Below the pieces are notes generated by a model. It searched no databases, was not told the origin of the DNA, and saw nothing but the letters and a program-made list of their open reading frames with translations. From NCBI RefSeq assembly GCF_001514125.1, contig NZ_KQ948550.1, positions 731,105 through 795,104 on the forward strand: DNA of 64,000 bases, in the 5' to 3' direction. The DNA comes from Streptomyces longwoodensis (GTDB taxonomy: Bacteria; Actinomycetota; Actinomycetes; Streptomycetales; Streptomycetaceae). A program made the position numbers and the translations under genes. Below, piece by piece: positions 50,903 through 59,699 of the stretch. Numbering within the stretch: position 1 is the first letter of the stretch; every line of letters begins with the position of its first letter.

Positions 50903-51709
50903 GTGCTCGACTACGACGAGGAGGCCGCGGCCTACGACGGCCTGCGCGGCGGTGAGCCCCGGGCCGAGGCGGCCGCCGCGGCGGTATTGGACCTGGTGCC
51001 GCACGACGCGCGCCGCCTGCTGGACCTCGCCTGCGGCACCGGCATCGTCACCCGCAGGCTCGCGGCCGCCCGGCCCGGCACCCGGGTCACCGGCGTCGAC
51101 CTCTCGCCCGCGATGGCGCGCAGGGCCGCCGCCCGGCTGCCGGACGCGGTCGTGGTCGCCGACAGCCGCCGGCTGCCCTTCCCGGACGGCACGTTCGACG
51201 CGGTCAGCAGCGTCTGGCTGCTGCACCTGTTCGACGACGGCCACGACGTGCGGCGCGTGGTCGCCGAGTGCGCCCGCGTGCTGCGCCCCGGCGGCGTCTG
51301 GGTCACCACCGTCGACAAGGGCGCCGCGCACAACGTGGGGAGCGACATCGATGTCGTCCTGGCCGACCGGCCGGCCCGGGAGGCGACCGACGCGGCCGCG
51401 CTCGTCGAGGCGTACGGCGCGGAGAGCGGCCTGCGCCCGGCGGGGCGGGCCCGATTCACCGGCCGGGGCCAGGGCCGCAGCCCCCGGCGGGCCCTCGCCG
51501 ACCTGCGGCGCGGCTGGTTCGTGACGCTGCCGCCCGGCCACCCCCTGGCCGACGGCTTCGCCGCGCGCCTCGCGGCCCTGCCCGACCAGGACCGGCCCCG
51601 GCCGGACCCGGTTTTCACGGTCCGGGCGTTCCGGAAGCCGGCCGCGGGGTCCGCCGGGGTCGTGGGGTCCGAGGAGCCCGCGGGCCCGACCGGGCCGGCT
51701 ACCGGGTGA
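50903..51709 (+). CDS. Class I SAM-dependent methyltransferase (Methyltransf_11)
   Basis: 268 residues from GTG 50903 (GGGGGGAG upstream). Motifs: LLDLACGTGIVTRRLAAARPG (SAM), VTGVDLSPAMARRA, RRLPFPDGTFDAVSSVWLLH and ARVLRPGGVWVTTVD. The last 60 residues are disordered and rich in Gly/Ala. Probably acts on a small molecule. Its end overlaps the convergent gene by 11 bp. Confidence 0.82.
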   Translation: MLDYDEEAAAYDGLRGGEPRAEAAAAAVLDLVPHDARRLLDLACGTGIVTRRLAAARPGTRVTGVDLSPAMARRAAARLPDAVVVADSRRLPFPDGTFDAVSSVWLLHLFDDGHDVRRVVAECARVLRPGGVWVTTVDKGAAHNVGSDIDVVLADRPAREATDAAALVEAYGAESGLRPAGRARFTGRGQGRSPRRALADLRRGWFVTLPPGHPLADGFAARLAALPDQDRPRPDPVFTVRAFRKPAAGSAGVVGSEEPAGPTGPATG

Positions 51710-52154
51710 ACTCCATGATCCAGTTGGTCACCCAGGTCGTGCCCCCGTCCAGCGAGAACGCCTGCTCCCAGCGGGCCGTGGTGGGGGAGGTGCCCGACCA
51801 CACGTACCGGACGCGCACGTCCTCGCCGTCGTGGACGTCCGCGCCGTGGAACTCGCCTCGTCCGTCCTCGAACCGTCCCGTGACGGGCGGGTAGAGCAGG
51901 CCGGTGCCGCTGGACGCCCAGTACAGCGACCACTGCCGGGCCGCCGGGTCGAACAGCCGCAGGGTCGCGCCCCGCCGGCCGAGGTGCGGCATGTCGATCT
52001 CGTCGATGTTCGCCGCCCCGTCGAACAGCGGCCGGCACCGGGTCGTGCCCTGGAACTCCTCCCAGGCGCTGTCCGGGTCGAGGAAGTCGGTGCGGCGGCG
52101 GTTGCGGACCCGCCAGTCGCCGTGGAGGAAGTCGAAGTCGTGCGGGCCGCTCAC
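51699..52154 (-). CDS. DUF1579-like beta-barrel protein
   Basis: 151 residues from GTG 52154 (GGGAGA upstream; overlaps the previous stop). DFDFLHGDWRVRNRRRTDF and GQATLRLFDPAARQW-like strands, with YWASSGTGLLYPPVTGRFEDGRGEF and WEQAFSLDGGTTWVTNWIMEFT, form an eight-stranded barrel resembling DUF1579 or lipocalin-like proteins. Role unknown. Coupled to the upstream gene by a 4-bp overlap (GTGA), so they are likely functionally linked. Confidence 0.7.
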   Translation of the reverse strand: MSGPHDFDFLHGDWRVRNRRRTDFLDPDSAWEEFQGTTRCRPLFDGAANIDEIDMPHLGRRGATLRLFDPAARQWSLYWASSGTGLLYPPVTGRFEDGRGEFHGADVHDGEDVRVRYVWSGTSPTTARWEQAFSLDGGTTWVTNWIMEFTR

Positions 52155-52630
52155 GCGCGGTCTCCCGTCGTGCCCTCGGGCAGGCTGTCGACGAGGTAGG
52201 CGTCCAGGTCGGGGGTGTCGGGGGCGAGCAGATGACGCACCCAGGCGTCGCGCTCGTGCTGGATCGGCGGCAGCTCCCACACGCAGCCGATCCAGGGGCG
52301 CTCCACGGGAACGAAGTGGGTGGGGTCGCGGTCGGGGCAGCCGAGCACCGGCTGGCCGGCCGCCGCACCCCGGAAGTGCAGGACGTTGTCCCAGACCCAG
52401 CTGTAGACGTTCAGGTAGGCGCCGTCGTCGCCCCCGCGGTGCAGCACGACGAACGTCGCCGGCGGGGTGCCGTCCGGCTCCGGGAGGAGGGTCGGCAGGA
52501 CGGCGTGGGCGGCGTCCTGCACCTCGGGTGCGATCCCCGACGGATCGGCGGTGACGTGGTAGCGCTTGATGTGCCGCCCGGCCACCTCGATCGGCGGTGG
52601 CACGGTCAGCAGTTTCTCCGTGAAGGCCAT
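52151..52630 (-). CDS. Conserved actinobacterial protein, unknown function
   Basis: 159 residues, ATG 52630. Contains ATFVVLHRGGDDGAYLNVYSWVWDNVLHFRGAAAG and WIGCVWELPPIQHERDAWVRHLL, a pattern recurring in Streptomyces proteins beside WYL regulators. Many Trp and conserved His suggest a small-molecule binding pocket; no catalytic motif was recognised. Divergent from the WYL gene; the operator at 52655 lies between the two starts. Confidence 0.65.
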   Translation of the reverse strand: MAFTEKLLTVPPPIEVAGRHIKRYHVTADPSGIAPEVQDAAHAVLPTLLPEPDGTPPATFVVLHRGGDDGAYLNVYSWVWDNVLHFRGAAAGQPVLGCPDRDPTHFVPVERPWIGCVWELPPIQHERDAWVRHLLAPDTPDLDAYLVDSLPEGTTGDRA

Positions 52631-52654
52631 GACCGCGACGCTAGGGCGCCTTCC

Positions 52655-52671
52655 CTGACATCCTGTGTCAG
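52655..52671. promoter_or_regulatory. Operator-like inverted repeat between the divergent WYL and hypothetical genes
   Basis: CTGACA (52655-52660), five-base spacer, TGTCAG (52666-52671). Sits 25 bp before the hypothetical gene start and overlaps the start of the WYL gene, a likely autoregulatory site for the WYL protein. Confidence 0.6.
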
Positions 52672-53621
52672 TGAAGTCCAGTCGGCTCGTCTCGATCCTC
52701 CTGCTGCTCCAGACCCGGGGCCGAATGACCGCCGCCCAGCTCGCCGAGGAGCTGGAGGTCTCGGTGCGCACCGTGTACCGGGACGTCGAGGCGCTGGGCG
52801 CCGCCGGGGTCCCGCTGTACGGCGACGCGGGCCACGCCGGCGGCTACCGGCTGCTCGACGGCTACCGCACCCGGCTGACCGGACTGACCGCCGACGAGGC
52901 CGAGGCGCTGTTCCTGTCCGGCGCGCCCGGCCCCGCCGCCCAGCTGGGCCTCGGCCCGGTCCTGGCCGCGGCGCAGCTCAAGGTGCGCGCCGCGCTGCCG
53001 TCCGCGCTGCGCGTCCACGCCGACCGGATCAGCGGCCGCTTCCACCTGGACGCGCCCGGCTGGTACACCGACGCCGACCCGATCCCCCACCTGCCCGCCG
53101 TCGCCGACGCCGTCTGGAACGGCCGCGTCCTGCACGTCACCTACCGGCGCTGGCGCGAGCCCACTGACGTGCGGCGGCGGTGGGAGCCGTACGGGCTGGT
53201 GCTCAAGGCGGGCCGCTGGTACGTCGTGGCCGGACCGGGACCGCGCACCTACCGCGTCGACCAGATCCTCGAACTCGCCGTCGGCGACGAGGAGTTCGCC
53301 CGGCCCGAGGCCTTCGACCTGGCCGCCTGGTGGGCGGGGTACCAACGGGACTTCCACGACCGGCTGTACCGGTCCCGCGCCCGGGTCAGGATCGCCCCCG
53401 GGGTCCGGCTGACCGGCCCCGCGGACGCCGCGGTCCGCGCCCACGGGCGGACGGACGCCGACGGCTGGACCGTCGCCGAGGTGCCCGTCGAGTCGCTGGA
53501 CCACGCCCACGGCGAGTTCCTGCGCCTGGGCGCGGACGTCGAGGTCCTCGACCCGCCGGAACTGCGCGAGCGGATCGCCCGCACGGCGACGGAACTGGCC
53601 CGCCGCTACGGCGAGCCGTAG
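52671..53621 (+). CDS. YafY-type HTH regulator with WYL domain
   Basis: 316 residues from GTG 52671 (GTG 52665 possible). HTH at the N-terminus (LVSILLLLQTRGRMTAAQLAEELEVSVRTVYRDVEAL), then the WYL domain (VLHVTYRRWREPTDVRRRWEPYGLVLKAGRWYVVAGPG), and a WCX-like C-terminal part (RVRIAPGVRLTGPADAAVRAH). Such regulators sense small molecules or nucleic acids and control divergent genes. The gene is convergent with the GH74 gene; a hairpin separates them. Confidence 0.87.
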   Translation: MKSSRLVSILLLLQTRGRMTAAQLAEELEVSVRTVYRDVEALGAAGVPLYGDAGHAGGYRLLDGYRTRLTGLTADEAEALFLSGAPGPAAQLGLGPVLAAAQLKVRAALPSALRVHADRISGRFHLDAPGWYTDADPIPHLPAVADAVWNGRVLHVTYRRWREPTDVRRRWEPYGLVLKAGRWYVVAGPGPRTYRVDQILELAVGDEEFARPEAFDLAAWWAGYQRDFHDRLYRSRARVRIAPGVRLTGPADAAVRAHGRTDADGWTVAEVPVESLDHAHGEFLRLGADVEVLDPPELRERIARTATELARRYGEP

Positions 53622-53630
53622 GAGCGCCGA

Positions 53631-53659
53631 AGGGCGCGGGCCACAGTGGCACGCGCCCT
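53631..53659. terminator. Hairpin between WYL and GH74 genes
   Basis: AGGGCGCG (53631-53638) and CGCGCCCT (53652-53659) pair, with an inner GCCA/TGGC stem. It is followed by a C-run on the plus strand. Between convergent genes. Confidence 0.7.
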
Positions 53660-53683
53660 CCCCCCGTCGGGGCGTCCCGGTGG

Positions 53684-56356
53684 TCAGCCGGTCGTGCAGG
53701 TGCGGCCGCCCAGCGTGAACGCCGTCGGTCTCGTGTTGGTCCCCGACCAGCTGCCCGTGAAGCCGAAGCCGACCGACGCGCCGGCCGCCACGTCGGCGTT
53801 CCAGCCGACGTTCTTCACGGTCACCGCCGCACCCGTCTGGGTGTGCTCGGCGTTCCACGCCTGGGAGACCTTCTGGCCGTCCGCGAAGGTCCAGCCCAGC
53901 GACCAGCCGGACCAGGCACCCGTCCCGGAGTTGGTCAGCTGCACGTCGGCCTGGAAGCCGCCCGACCACTGGTTGGTGACCTTGTACGTCACCGTGCAGG
54001 CACCCGTCGGGGTGGGCGTCGGGTCCGTGCCGCCGCCCCCGTCGGAGCCGCCCCCGGTGTCGGAGGTGTCGCCGTAGACGATGCCGCGGCCGTTGGTCGC
54101 GACGTACACCCGGCCGTAGACCCGCGGGTCGCCGGTGATGGCCCCGCCGGTCCAGCCCCACTGGTGGGCGTCGTCGTTGACGCGGGTCCAGCTCGCGCCC
54201 TTGTCGGTCGAGCGGAAGATGCCCCGCACCCCGCCGATCTTCGCGCTGGTGAACAGGGTCTGGTACGAGGCGCCCGGTGCCGCCTTGCCGAAGCCGATCG
54301 TGTCGGCCTGCTCGACCCCGGACTGCCGGGTGAAGGTGGCGCCGGAGTCCGTGGAGTGCCACAGCCCGTACGCCCCGTCGCTCGCGCCGCCCGCCAGCCA
54401 GACGTCGCCCTTGATGCCGGGCAGCGCCTTGAAGCGGACGCTGTCACCGCTCGGCAGCCCGGTCGCCGCGGACGCGGTGAACGTCGCGCCGCCGTCGGAA
54501 CTGACATAGAACTTGCCGGACTTGAAGCCGTAGAAGGTCTTCGGGTCGGCGCGGTCCGACTCCACTACCGCGCCCGCCGGGATGCCGCTCGACGCCGACC
54601 AGGACGAGCCGAAGCCCGTCGTGTACTGCACGCCGGTGCCCTGCGGGCTCCACACGAACCGGCTCCCGTCGGCCGCCGCGGCCACCGTGCCGCCGCCGCT
54701 CACGCCCGACGGGTCGGTGCCGGCGAACCAGTGGGCGCCGTTGTCCGAGGAGAACGCCACGTGCGGGCCCGCGTCCTGGTCGCCGACCCGGACCACCGTG
54801 TTCGGGTCCTTCTCGGCGTAGTCCAGGCTGGTGGTCGTGGTGAAGTTCGGCGAGGTGTACATCATCGCGGGGACCTTGGCCAGGTCCGTGTGCCGGAACC
54901 CGCCGACGTCACCGAGCGCGCTGAGCAGCGGGGCGCCCGACGGGGGCGAGGCGAGGTCGTTGACCGCGGTCTCCTCCAGGCCCTGCACCATGGGCCGGAC
55001 GGTGAACTTGGCCCCGCTGTCCCACTTCGTGAGGTCCTCGGTGCCGTAGATCGTCGCGCCCGTGCCGTACATCATGCGGTCGGAGTTGAACGGGTCGATC
55101 TCCAACGACTCGGTCATCCAGCCGAGTTTGGGTGTCTGCTCGGGCGGGGACGGGTTGGCACCCCAGGTGAGCCAGGGCACCGAGGAGACGTCCATGGTGT
55201 AGCGGTTGTCGCGGGCGGGGTAGGAGGAGTAGTCCCACGCCTTCGTCCAGGTGCCGCCGCTGTTCGTCGAGCGGAAGATCTGGGTGTCCGGCCACCAGGA
55301 GCTGTACGCGGTCGCCATCACCGTGCCCGGGTGCTGCCGGTCCACCGTCAGCCCGCTGAAGCCGTAGGAGGTGTCGGCCTCGGCCACCGGGCTGATGTCG
55401 GTCCAGGTGCCGGTCGCCGTCGCGTACCGGTACAGCCGGCCCTTGCCGCCGTCGTAGGGGCCGCCCTTGTCGCTGTAGGCGACGTACAGGTAGCCGTTGA
55501 CGGCGTCCAGCACGCCCTTGTGCGCCAGGTGTCCCGTCGGCTGCCCGGCAAGGCGCTGCCAGGTGGCGCCCGCGTCCGTCGAGCGGTAGACCGCGTTGCC
55601 CTGGTCGGCGACCCCGACGTAGATCGTCTTCGTGGCGGTGCCGGCGGTGCCGGTCGACTCGTCGAAGGTGACCCAGACGATGCCCTGGTTGTCCGAGGCG
55701 TAGCCGCTGGTGTCGCTCGGATCCTGCACGTACGTACCGACGTTGGGGAAGTTCGTCACCTGCGACCAGGTGACGCCCGCGTCCGTCGACCGCCACAGGC
55801 CCTTGCCGCTCGGCGCGCCCAGGTACAGCACGCTGTCCTTGTGCGGGTCGACGGCGAGGCGCTCGCCCATGCCCCGGCCCGGCATGTTGCCGCCCAGCTT
55901 GAACGGCAGGTCGGTCTTCCGCCAGCTCGCGCCCCGGTCGGCGGAGCGCAGTACCGCCCCGTTGGTGGGGTCCCAGCCGTTGGTGTACGTGCCGACCGCC
56001 GCGAACACCTTGTCGGGGTCGACGGGGTCCGAGGCGAGGCTCACCACGCCCGTGTGGCCCCACTCGGTCCAGCCGACCGAGTCCAGCAGCGGGGTCCAGG
56101 TCCTGCTCGACTCCTGCCACCGGTAGGCGCCGCCGATGTCGGTGCGGGCGTAGGCGAGGTTCTTCTCCTTGCGGTTGAACACGATGCCGGGGACGAAACC
56201 GCCGCCGTCGATACGGGCGTTGCGCCAGGTGTACGACTCGGCGGCGAGCGGCGCCGGCGCCGCGGGGGCGTCGGCGGTGGCGAGTGCGGGCGGGGTGCCC
56301 GCGAGCAGGCCGGCGGCGAGCGCCAGCACGGCCGTGAGGATGCGGGTTCTTCGCAC
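53684..56356 (-). CDS. GH74 xyloglucanase with CBM2
   Basis: 890 residues from GTG 56356 (AAGAAGGA upstream; the frame extends 16 codons further without a ribosome site). Signal peptide 1-28 (LTAVLALAAGLLAGTPPALA). The catalytic part (about 40-740) is a two-propeller fold with many BNR/Asp-box motifs (RSTDAGATWQRL, RSTNSGGTWTKA, SSDGGATFTA). The first catalytic Asp is near 73 in YARTDIGGAYRW; the second probably lies in GDVGGFRHTD. A Gly/Asp/Thr-rich linker leads to CBM2 at about 790-890 (TVTYKVTNQWSGGFQADVQL). GH74 enzymes cut the xyloglucan backbone. It is 162 bp downstream of GH48 on the same strand, with a hairpin between. Confidence 0.9.
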   Translation of the reverse strand: MRRTRILTAVLALAAGLLAGTPPALATADAPAAPAPLAAESYTWRNARIDGGGFVPGIVFNRKEKNLAYARTDIGGAYRWQESSRTWTPLLDSVGWTEWGHTGVVSLASDPVDPDKVFAAVGTYTNGWDPTNGAVLRSADRGASWRKTDLPFKLGGNMPGRGMGERLAVDPHKDSVLYLGAPSGKGLWRSTDAGVTWSQVTNFPNVGTYVQDPSDTSGYASDNQGIVWVTFDESTGTAGTATKTIYVGVADQGNAVYRSTDAGATWQRLAGQPTGHLAHKGVLDAVNGYLYVAYSDKGGPYDGGKGRLYRYATATGTWTDISPVAEADTSYGFSGLTVDRQHPGTVMATAYSSWWPDTQIFRSTNSGGTWTKAWDYSSYPARDNRYTMDVSSVPWLTWGANPSPPEQTPKLGWMTESLEIDPFNSDRMMYGTGATIYGTEDLTKWDSGAKFTVRPMVQGLEETAVNDLASPPSGAPLLSALGDVGGFRHTDLAKVPAMMYTSPNFTTTTSLDYAEKDPNTVVRVGDQDAGPHVAFSSDNGAHWFAGTDPSGVSGGGTVAAAADGSRFVWSPQGTGVQYTTGFGSSWSASSGIPAGAVVESDRADPKTFYGFKSGKFYVSSDGGATFTASAATGLPSGDSVRFKALPGIKGDVWLAGGASDGAYGLWHSTDSGATFTRQSGVEQADTIGFGKAAPGASYQTLFTSAKIGGVRGIFRSTDKGASWTRVNDDAHQWGWTGGAITGDPRVYGRVYVATNGRGIVYGDTSDTGGGSDGGGGTDPTPTPTGACTVTYKVTNQWSGGFQADVQLTNSGTGAWSGWSLGWTFADGQKVSQAWNAEHTQTGAAVTVKNVGWNADVAAGASVGFGFTGSWSGTNTRPTAFTLGGRTCTTG

Positions 56357-56460
56357 GGTGGGGTCCTTCTTCGTGAACCGGGGGGGAGGGAAGGGTGCGC
56401 GCATGCGGAAGAGGGAGGAACTGGGGGAGAGGGGGTCGGCCCGGGGCCGGGCGTGACGAC

Positions 56461-56493
56461 CGGGCGGTCCCCACAGCGGGAGGGGACCGCCCG
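56461..56493. terminator. Perfect 12-bp hairpin between GH48 and GH74
   Basis: CGGGCGGTCCCC (56461-56472), nine-base loop, GGGGACCGCCCG (56482-56493). Lies between the GH48 stop and the GH74 start on the same strand, so it can attenuate read-through. Confidence 0.8.
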
Positions 56494-56520
56494 GCGCCCC
56501 ACGCGGAGCGGGAGCGGGGC

Positions 56521-59436
56521 CTACTCGAGGAGCTCCGCGTACGAGCCCATGGCGAGGGCGATGTCCGCCTGGGCCCAGAACCGGTGGTACGTGAACACGG
56601 GCGCGGCACCGCCCGCGAGGTAACTCTCGATCTTCGACCAGGCCGGGTCGTTCTTGTAGAAGGACCGCAGCGAGGCGAAGGTCGAGGAGGAGCTGATCGC
56701 GTCACCGTTGGGCATGGTGCCCGTCCAGCCGCTCGGGACGTACACGGCGTCGTCGAAGCGGTTGTAGTCGGTGCGCGTCTCCGGGACCGCGATGCCGAGG
56801 GCGTCCTGGTTGTTCTTCCACATGCCGTCCAGGAGCGCCTTCGCCGTGGTCTTCGCCTCCGTGTCACCGGACTTGGCGGCGTAGTACGTCAGCGTCTTGG
56901 CGTACGCGGCGGCCACGCCGACGTCGTTGGTGTAGTCCGCGACGGTGACGTGCAGCGAGCTGTTGGCACCGGGGGTGGTGGCGTTCCAGGTGTCGGGCTG
57001 GCCCGACCACTCGAGCGTGGAGGGGATCAGGAAGCTGCCGTCCGGGTTGACCGTGGTCTTGGACAGCGCCCAGTCGACCCACTTGTCGAGGACCGACTTC
57101 GCCAGGGCGTTCCCGGTCTGCTGGTAGTACTCGGCCACCCGCTCCATCGACCACGCCTGGAAGCCGAACCACTGGTTGGACGGCGGGTCGTGGTAGACGG
57201 GCGCCGGGTCGTAGTACATGCCGTAGAAGGTCGACGTGCCCGCCGGAGGCGTGGCGTACCGGCCCGCCCAGCTGTTGGTGGCGCCGCCCGCGATGCCGCC
57301 CTCGTTGGACTGCAGCCAGCGGTAGAACTCCAGCTGGCGCTGGAGCGACTTGGCCCAGTCCGCCTGGCCCGTCGACGACTTGGGCTTGAGATCGGCGTTG
57401 TTGCTGAGGGCGTAGGCGGCCAGCGGGTTCTGGTAGCCGCCGTGGGTGTGGCTGGAGCCGATGCGCCAGGCCCAGCCGGCGCTGGTGTCGGTGGCACCGC
57501 CCCAGGCGTAGTACCAGGAGAGCAGGTAGTGCGAGGCGTCCTTGCCGGTGCCGGCCGGGCAGGCGGTCGGACCGACGCAGTTGCCGATCTTCTTGAAGTA
57601 CTTGTCGTACATCGCGTACCGCAGGTAGTCGCCCATCTTCGCGGCCTTGGCGACCGTCGCGGAGACGTCGGACCCCTTGCCCTGCTGCTTGGCCCACAGG
57701 TCGGCCCAGTACGCGGCCTGCACCGCCCGCGCGTCGGCGTCCGGCGCGTTGGTGAACTTCCACTGCTTGGCGTAGGAGGAGTCACCGGTGAACAGGTCCA
57801 GGTAGCCGTTCTTGCCGCCGTACTTGAAGGCGTCACAGGTCGGCTGCGGCACCGTCTCCCACACCGACTCCTGCACGCCGCGCTGGAAGGTGTTGATGTA
57901 CGACGGACCGGTGGCAGTCGGACCGGCCTCGCACTTGCCCGGCTCGTTGCCGTAGCCGTAGACGTTGTCGACGTCCTGCAGCCAGTGCATGCCGTAGACG
58001 TCGTCCGTGCCGTAGGCGCTCTTCAGCTCGGCGGCGATCGGGTCGGGACCCACCGACACCCCGCTGTCCAGCTTGGCCGGGTACTCGTTCGGCGTGTCCA
58101 GCTCCGGCGCGTAGGTGGCCGGCTTGGACGCGTTGTAGAAGGAGTTGGTCGGCTGGTCGGCGTGCGTCGGGATCATGTACTTCTCCATGATCCCCCAGGC
58201 GCCGTTGAACTTGGACCAGTCGCCCGTGACCTTGCCGTACATGGCCTGCAGCCACAGCAGGTAGCTGTACGCCTCCGACGTGGTCTCGTGGCCCTGGTCC
58301 GGCGCCTCGACGATCAGCGTCTCCACCGAGTGGTACGGGATGCCCTCGGGGGAGAAGTAGCCGTTCGCCGGGTTGGTGATCTTGCCGTAGAGGTCCAGGA
58401 AGCGGGCGTCGTAGGTCTTGGTCGCCGCGATCTGGGTGACCGTGACCGTCGCCTTCGCCAGGCCCGGGGCCGTCGACTCGAAGGTGGCCGCGCCGGTGCC
58501 GGAGGCGTCGGCGGCGATGGTCACCTTCTGGGCGGTGTTCCAGTTCGACGGGGTGAAGGTCAGGCTCGCCCCGCCGCTCACCGACAGGCCGGTGTTGCCG
58601 CCGGTGCGCGCCGTGGTGACCGTCACGTTCGCCGACGGCTGCGTGGAGAGCTTCACGTCATAGGTCGCCGACTTGTCCTGCTGGACAGCGAGTTGGTTGG
58701 TCGACGCCACCACGGAGGGGCCCGCGGCGACCGTGACGCCGACCGGTGTGGACTCCGCCGACGCGCCCAGGCTGTCGTACGCCTTCGCCAGCAGCGAATG
58801 ACTGCCCACGGTCAACCCAGAGGCCGACAGGGTGTACGGCGCGCTGGTGTCGGTGCCCAGCAGCGTGGTGTTGTCGTAGAACTCCACCTTGCTGACGGTC
58901 GCGTTGTCCGCGGCCGCGGCGGTCGCCGCGAGCGGCACCGCGTCGCCCTGCGTGTAGACCGCGCCCGCGGTGGGGCTGGTCAGCACGGTGACCGGCGGCT
59001 GGTGCGCGCCGTTGCAGGGGGTGCCGTTGACCGAGAACGAGGCCGGGGCCGTGTTGGTGCCGCTGTAGGTGAACTGCGCACCGGTGCTGACCGCCGCGCC
59101 GGCGGCGATCGTGCCGTTGTACGAGGCGTTCTTCACCGTGATGCCGGTGCCGGACTGCGACCAGCTGCCGTTCCAGCCGTTGGAGAGCTTCTGGTTGCCG
59201 GTGTACGCGTAGGTCAGGGTCCAGCCGTTGATGGCGTCGGTGCCCCGGTTGGTGAGGGTGAGGTCCGCGGTGAAGCCGGACCCCCAGTCGTTGGTCTTGT
59301 AGTCCACGCTGCACTGGAGTGCCGCCGCCGAAGCGGGCGTGGACGCGGTGCTGAGCATGGCCAGGGGGAGCGCGAGGGCCGCCACTGCGGCGGTCCACAG
59401 GCGCCGCGTCCCGCGGCGTCTGCGTGGGGGATGCAT
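56521..59436 (-). CDS. GH48 reducing-end cellobiohydrolase with CBM2 and two extra beta domains
   Basis: 971 residues. Tat/Sec-type signal 1-38 ([10 protein letters not shown], then a hydrophobic stretch). CBM2 at about 40-142 ([20 protein letters not shown]); an Ig-like domain at 147-240 ([20 protein letters not shown]); a second beta domain at about 241-330 with [20 protein letters not shown]; and the GH48 domain from about 335 to the end ([21 protein letters not shown]). The catalytic Glu lies in [12 protein letters not shown]. Sequence after GH48's end is complete. GH48 is the main processive exocellulase in many cellulolytic bacteria. It starts 59 bp from a CebR box. Confidence 0.93.
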   Translation of the reverse strand: MHPPRRRRGTRRLWTAAVAALALPLAMLSTASTPASAAALQCSVDYKTNDWGSGFTADLTLTNRGTDAINGWTLTYAYTGNQKLSNGWNGSWSQSGTGITVKNASYNGTIAAGAAVSTGAQFTYSGTNTAPASFSVNGTPCNGAHQPPVTVLTSPTAGAVYTQGDAVPLAATAAAADNATVSKVEFYDNTTLLGTDTSAPYTLSASGLTVGSHSLLAKAYDSLGASAESTPVGVTVAAGPSVVASTNQLAVQQDKSATYDVKLSTQPSANVTVTTARTGGNTGLSVSGGASLTFTPSNWNTAQKVTIAADASGTGAATFESTAPGLAKATVTVTQIAATKTYDARFLDLYGKITNPANGYFSPEGIPYHSVETLIVEAPDQGHETTSEAYSYLLWLQAMYGKVTGDWSKFNGAWGIMEKYMIPTHADQPTNSFYNASKPATYAPELDTPNEYPAKLDSGVSVGPDPIAAELKSAYGTDDVYGMHWLQDVDNVYGYGNEPGKCEAGPTATGPSYINTFQRGVQESVWETVPQPTCDAFKYGGKNGYLDLFTGDSSYAKQWKFTNAPDADARAVQAAYWADLWAKQQGKGSDVSATVAKAAKMGDYLRYAMYDKYFKKIGNCVGPTACPAGTGKDASHYLLSWYYAWGGATDTSAGWAWRIGSSHTHGGYQNPLAAYALSNNADLKPKSSTGQADWAKSLQRQLEFYRWLQSNEGGIAGGATNSWAGRYATPPAGTSTFYGMYYDPAPVYHDPPSNQWFGFQAWSMERVAEYYQQTGNALAKSVLDKWVDWALSKTTVNPDGSFLIPSTLEWSGQPDTWNATTPGANSSLHVTVADYTNDVGVAAAYAKTLTYYAAKSGDTEAKTTAKALLDGMWKNNQDALGIAVPETRTDYNRFDDAVYVPSGWTGTMPNGDAISSSSTFASLRSFYKNDPAWSKIESYLAGGAAPVFTYHRFWAQADIALAMGSYAELLE

Positions 59437-59495
59437 GTGCTGGTTCCTCCTTGCGGCTCGGGAGAAGGGGGGAGGAGCGACAAGCCTTGAACCAG

Positions 59496-59509
59496 TGGGA
59501 GCGCTCCCA
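59496..59509. promoter_or_regulatory. CebR operator (perfect)
   Basis: TGGGAGCGCTCCCA, the palindrome bound by the LacI-type cellobiose repressor CebR in Streptomyces. Nearest gene is GH48 on the minus strand. Confidence 0.9.
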
Positions 59510-59638
59510 TAGTGGGGATGGGGGTACGAGCGGTCAAGGTGTGCGAAGGATCGAAATGATTCGACGCCGGAAGTCGAAGCAATGTCAGTTGCTCTCTTGT
59601 TCTTTGCCGAGGCTTGCCGCTAGCTTCATGGACACCAG

Positions 59639-59652
59639 TGGGAGCGGTTCCA
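59639..59652. promoter_or_regulatory. CebR operator (two mismatches)
   Basis: TGGGAGCGGTTCCA, 48 bp before the GH5 start. Two mismatches to the perfect box suggest weaker binding. Confidence 0.8.
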
Positions 59653-59699
59653 TCAGTCGACGCGTCCGTCACGGCGCGCTGATCTGCAAGGAGTCGCTC

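Larger units (their letters stand above)
59437..59699. other. Divergent cellulase promoter region
   Basis: 263 bp between the GH48 and GH5 starts. It holds two CebR boxes (59496-59509 and 59639-59652), ribosome sites for both genes (CAAGGAGGAACC on the minus strand, AAGGAG on the plus strand) and a TTGTTCTTTG-type AT-richer stretch near 59600. No other ORF. Confidence 0.75.

Noticed and set aside
53180-56623. 1147-residue plus-strand open frame opposite GH74
   Set aside because: Arg/Val/Gly-rich without motifs; antisense of GH74 and the end of the WYL gene.
56395-59490. 1031-residue plus-strand open frame opposite GH48
   Set aside because: Antisense shadow; GH48 is unambiguous on the minus strand.
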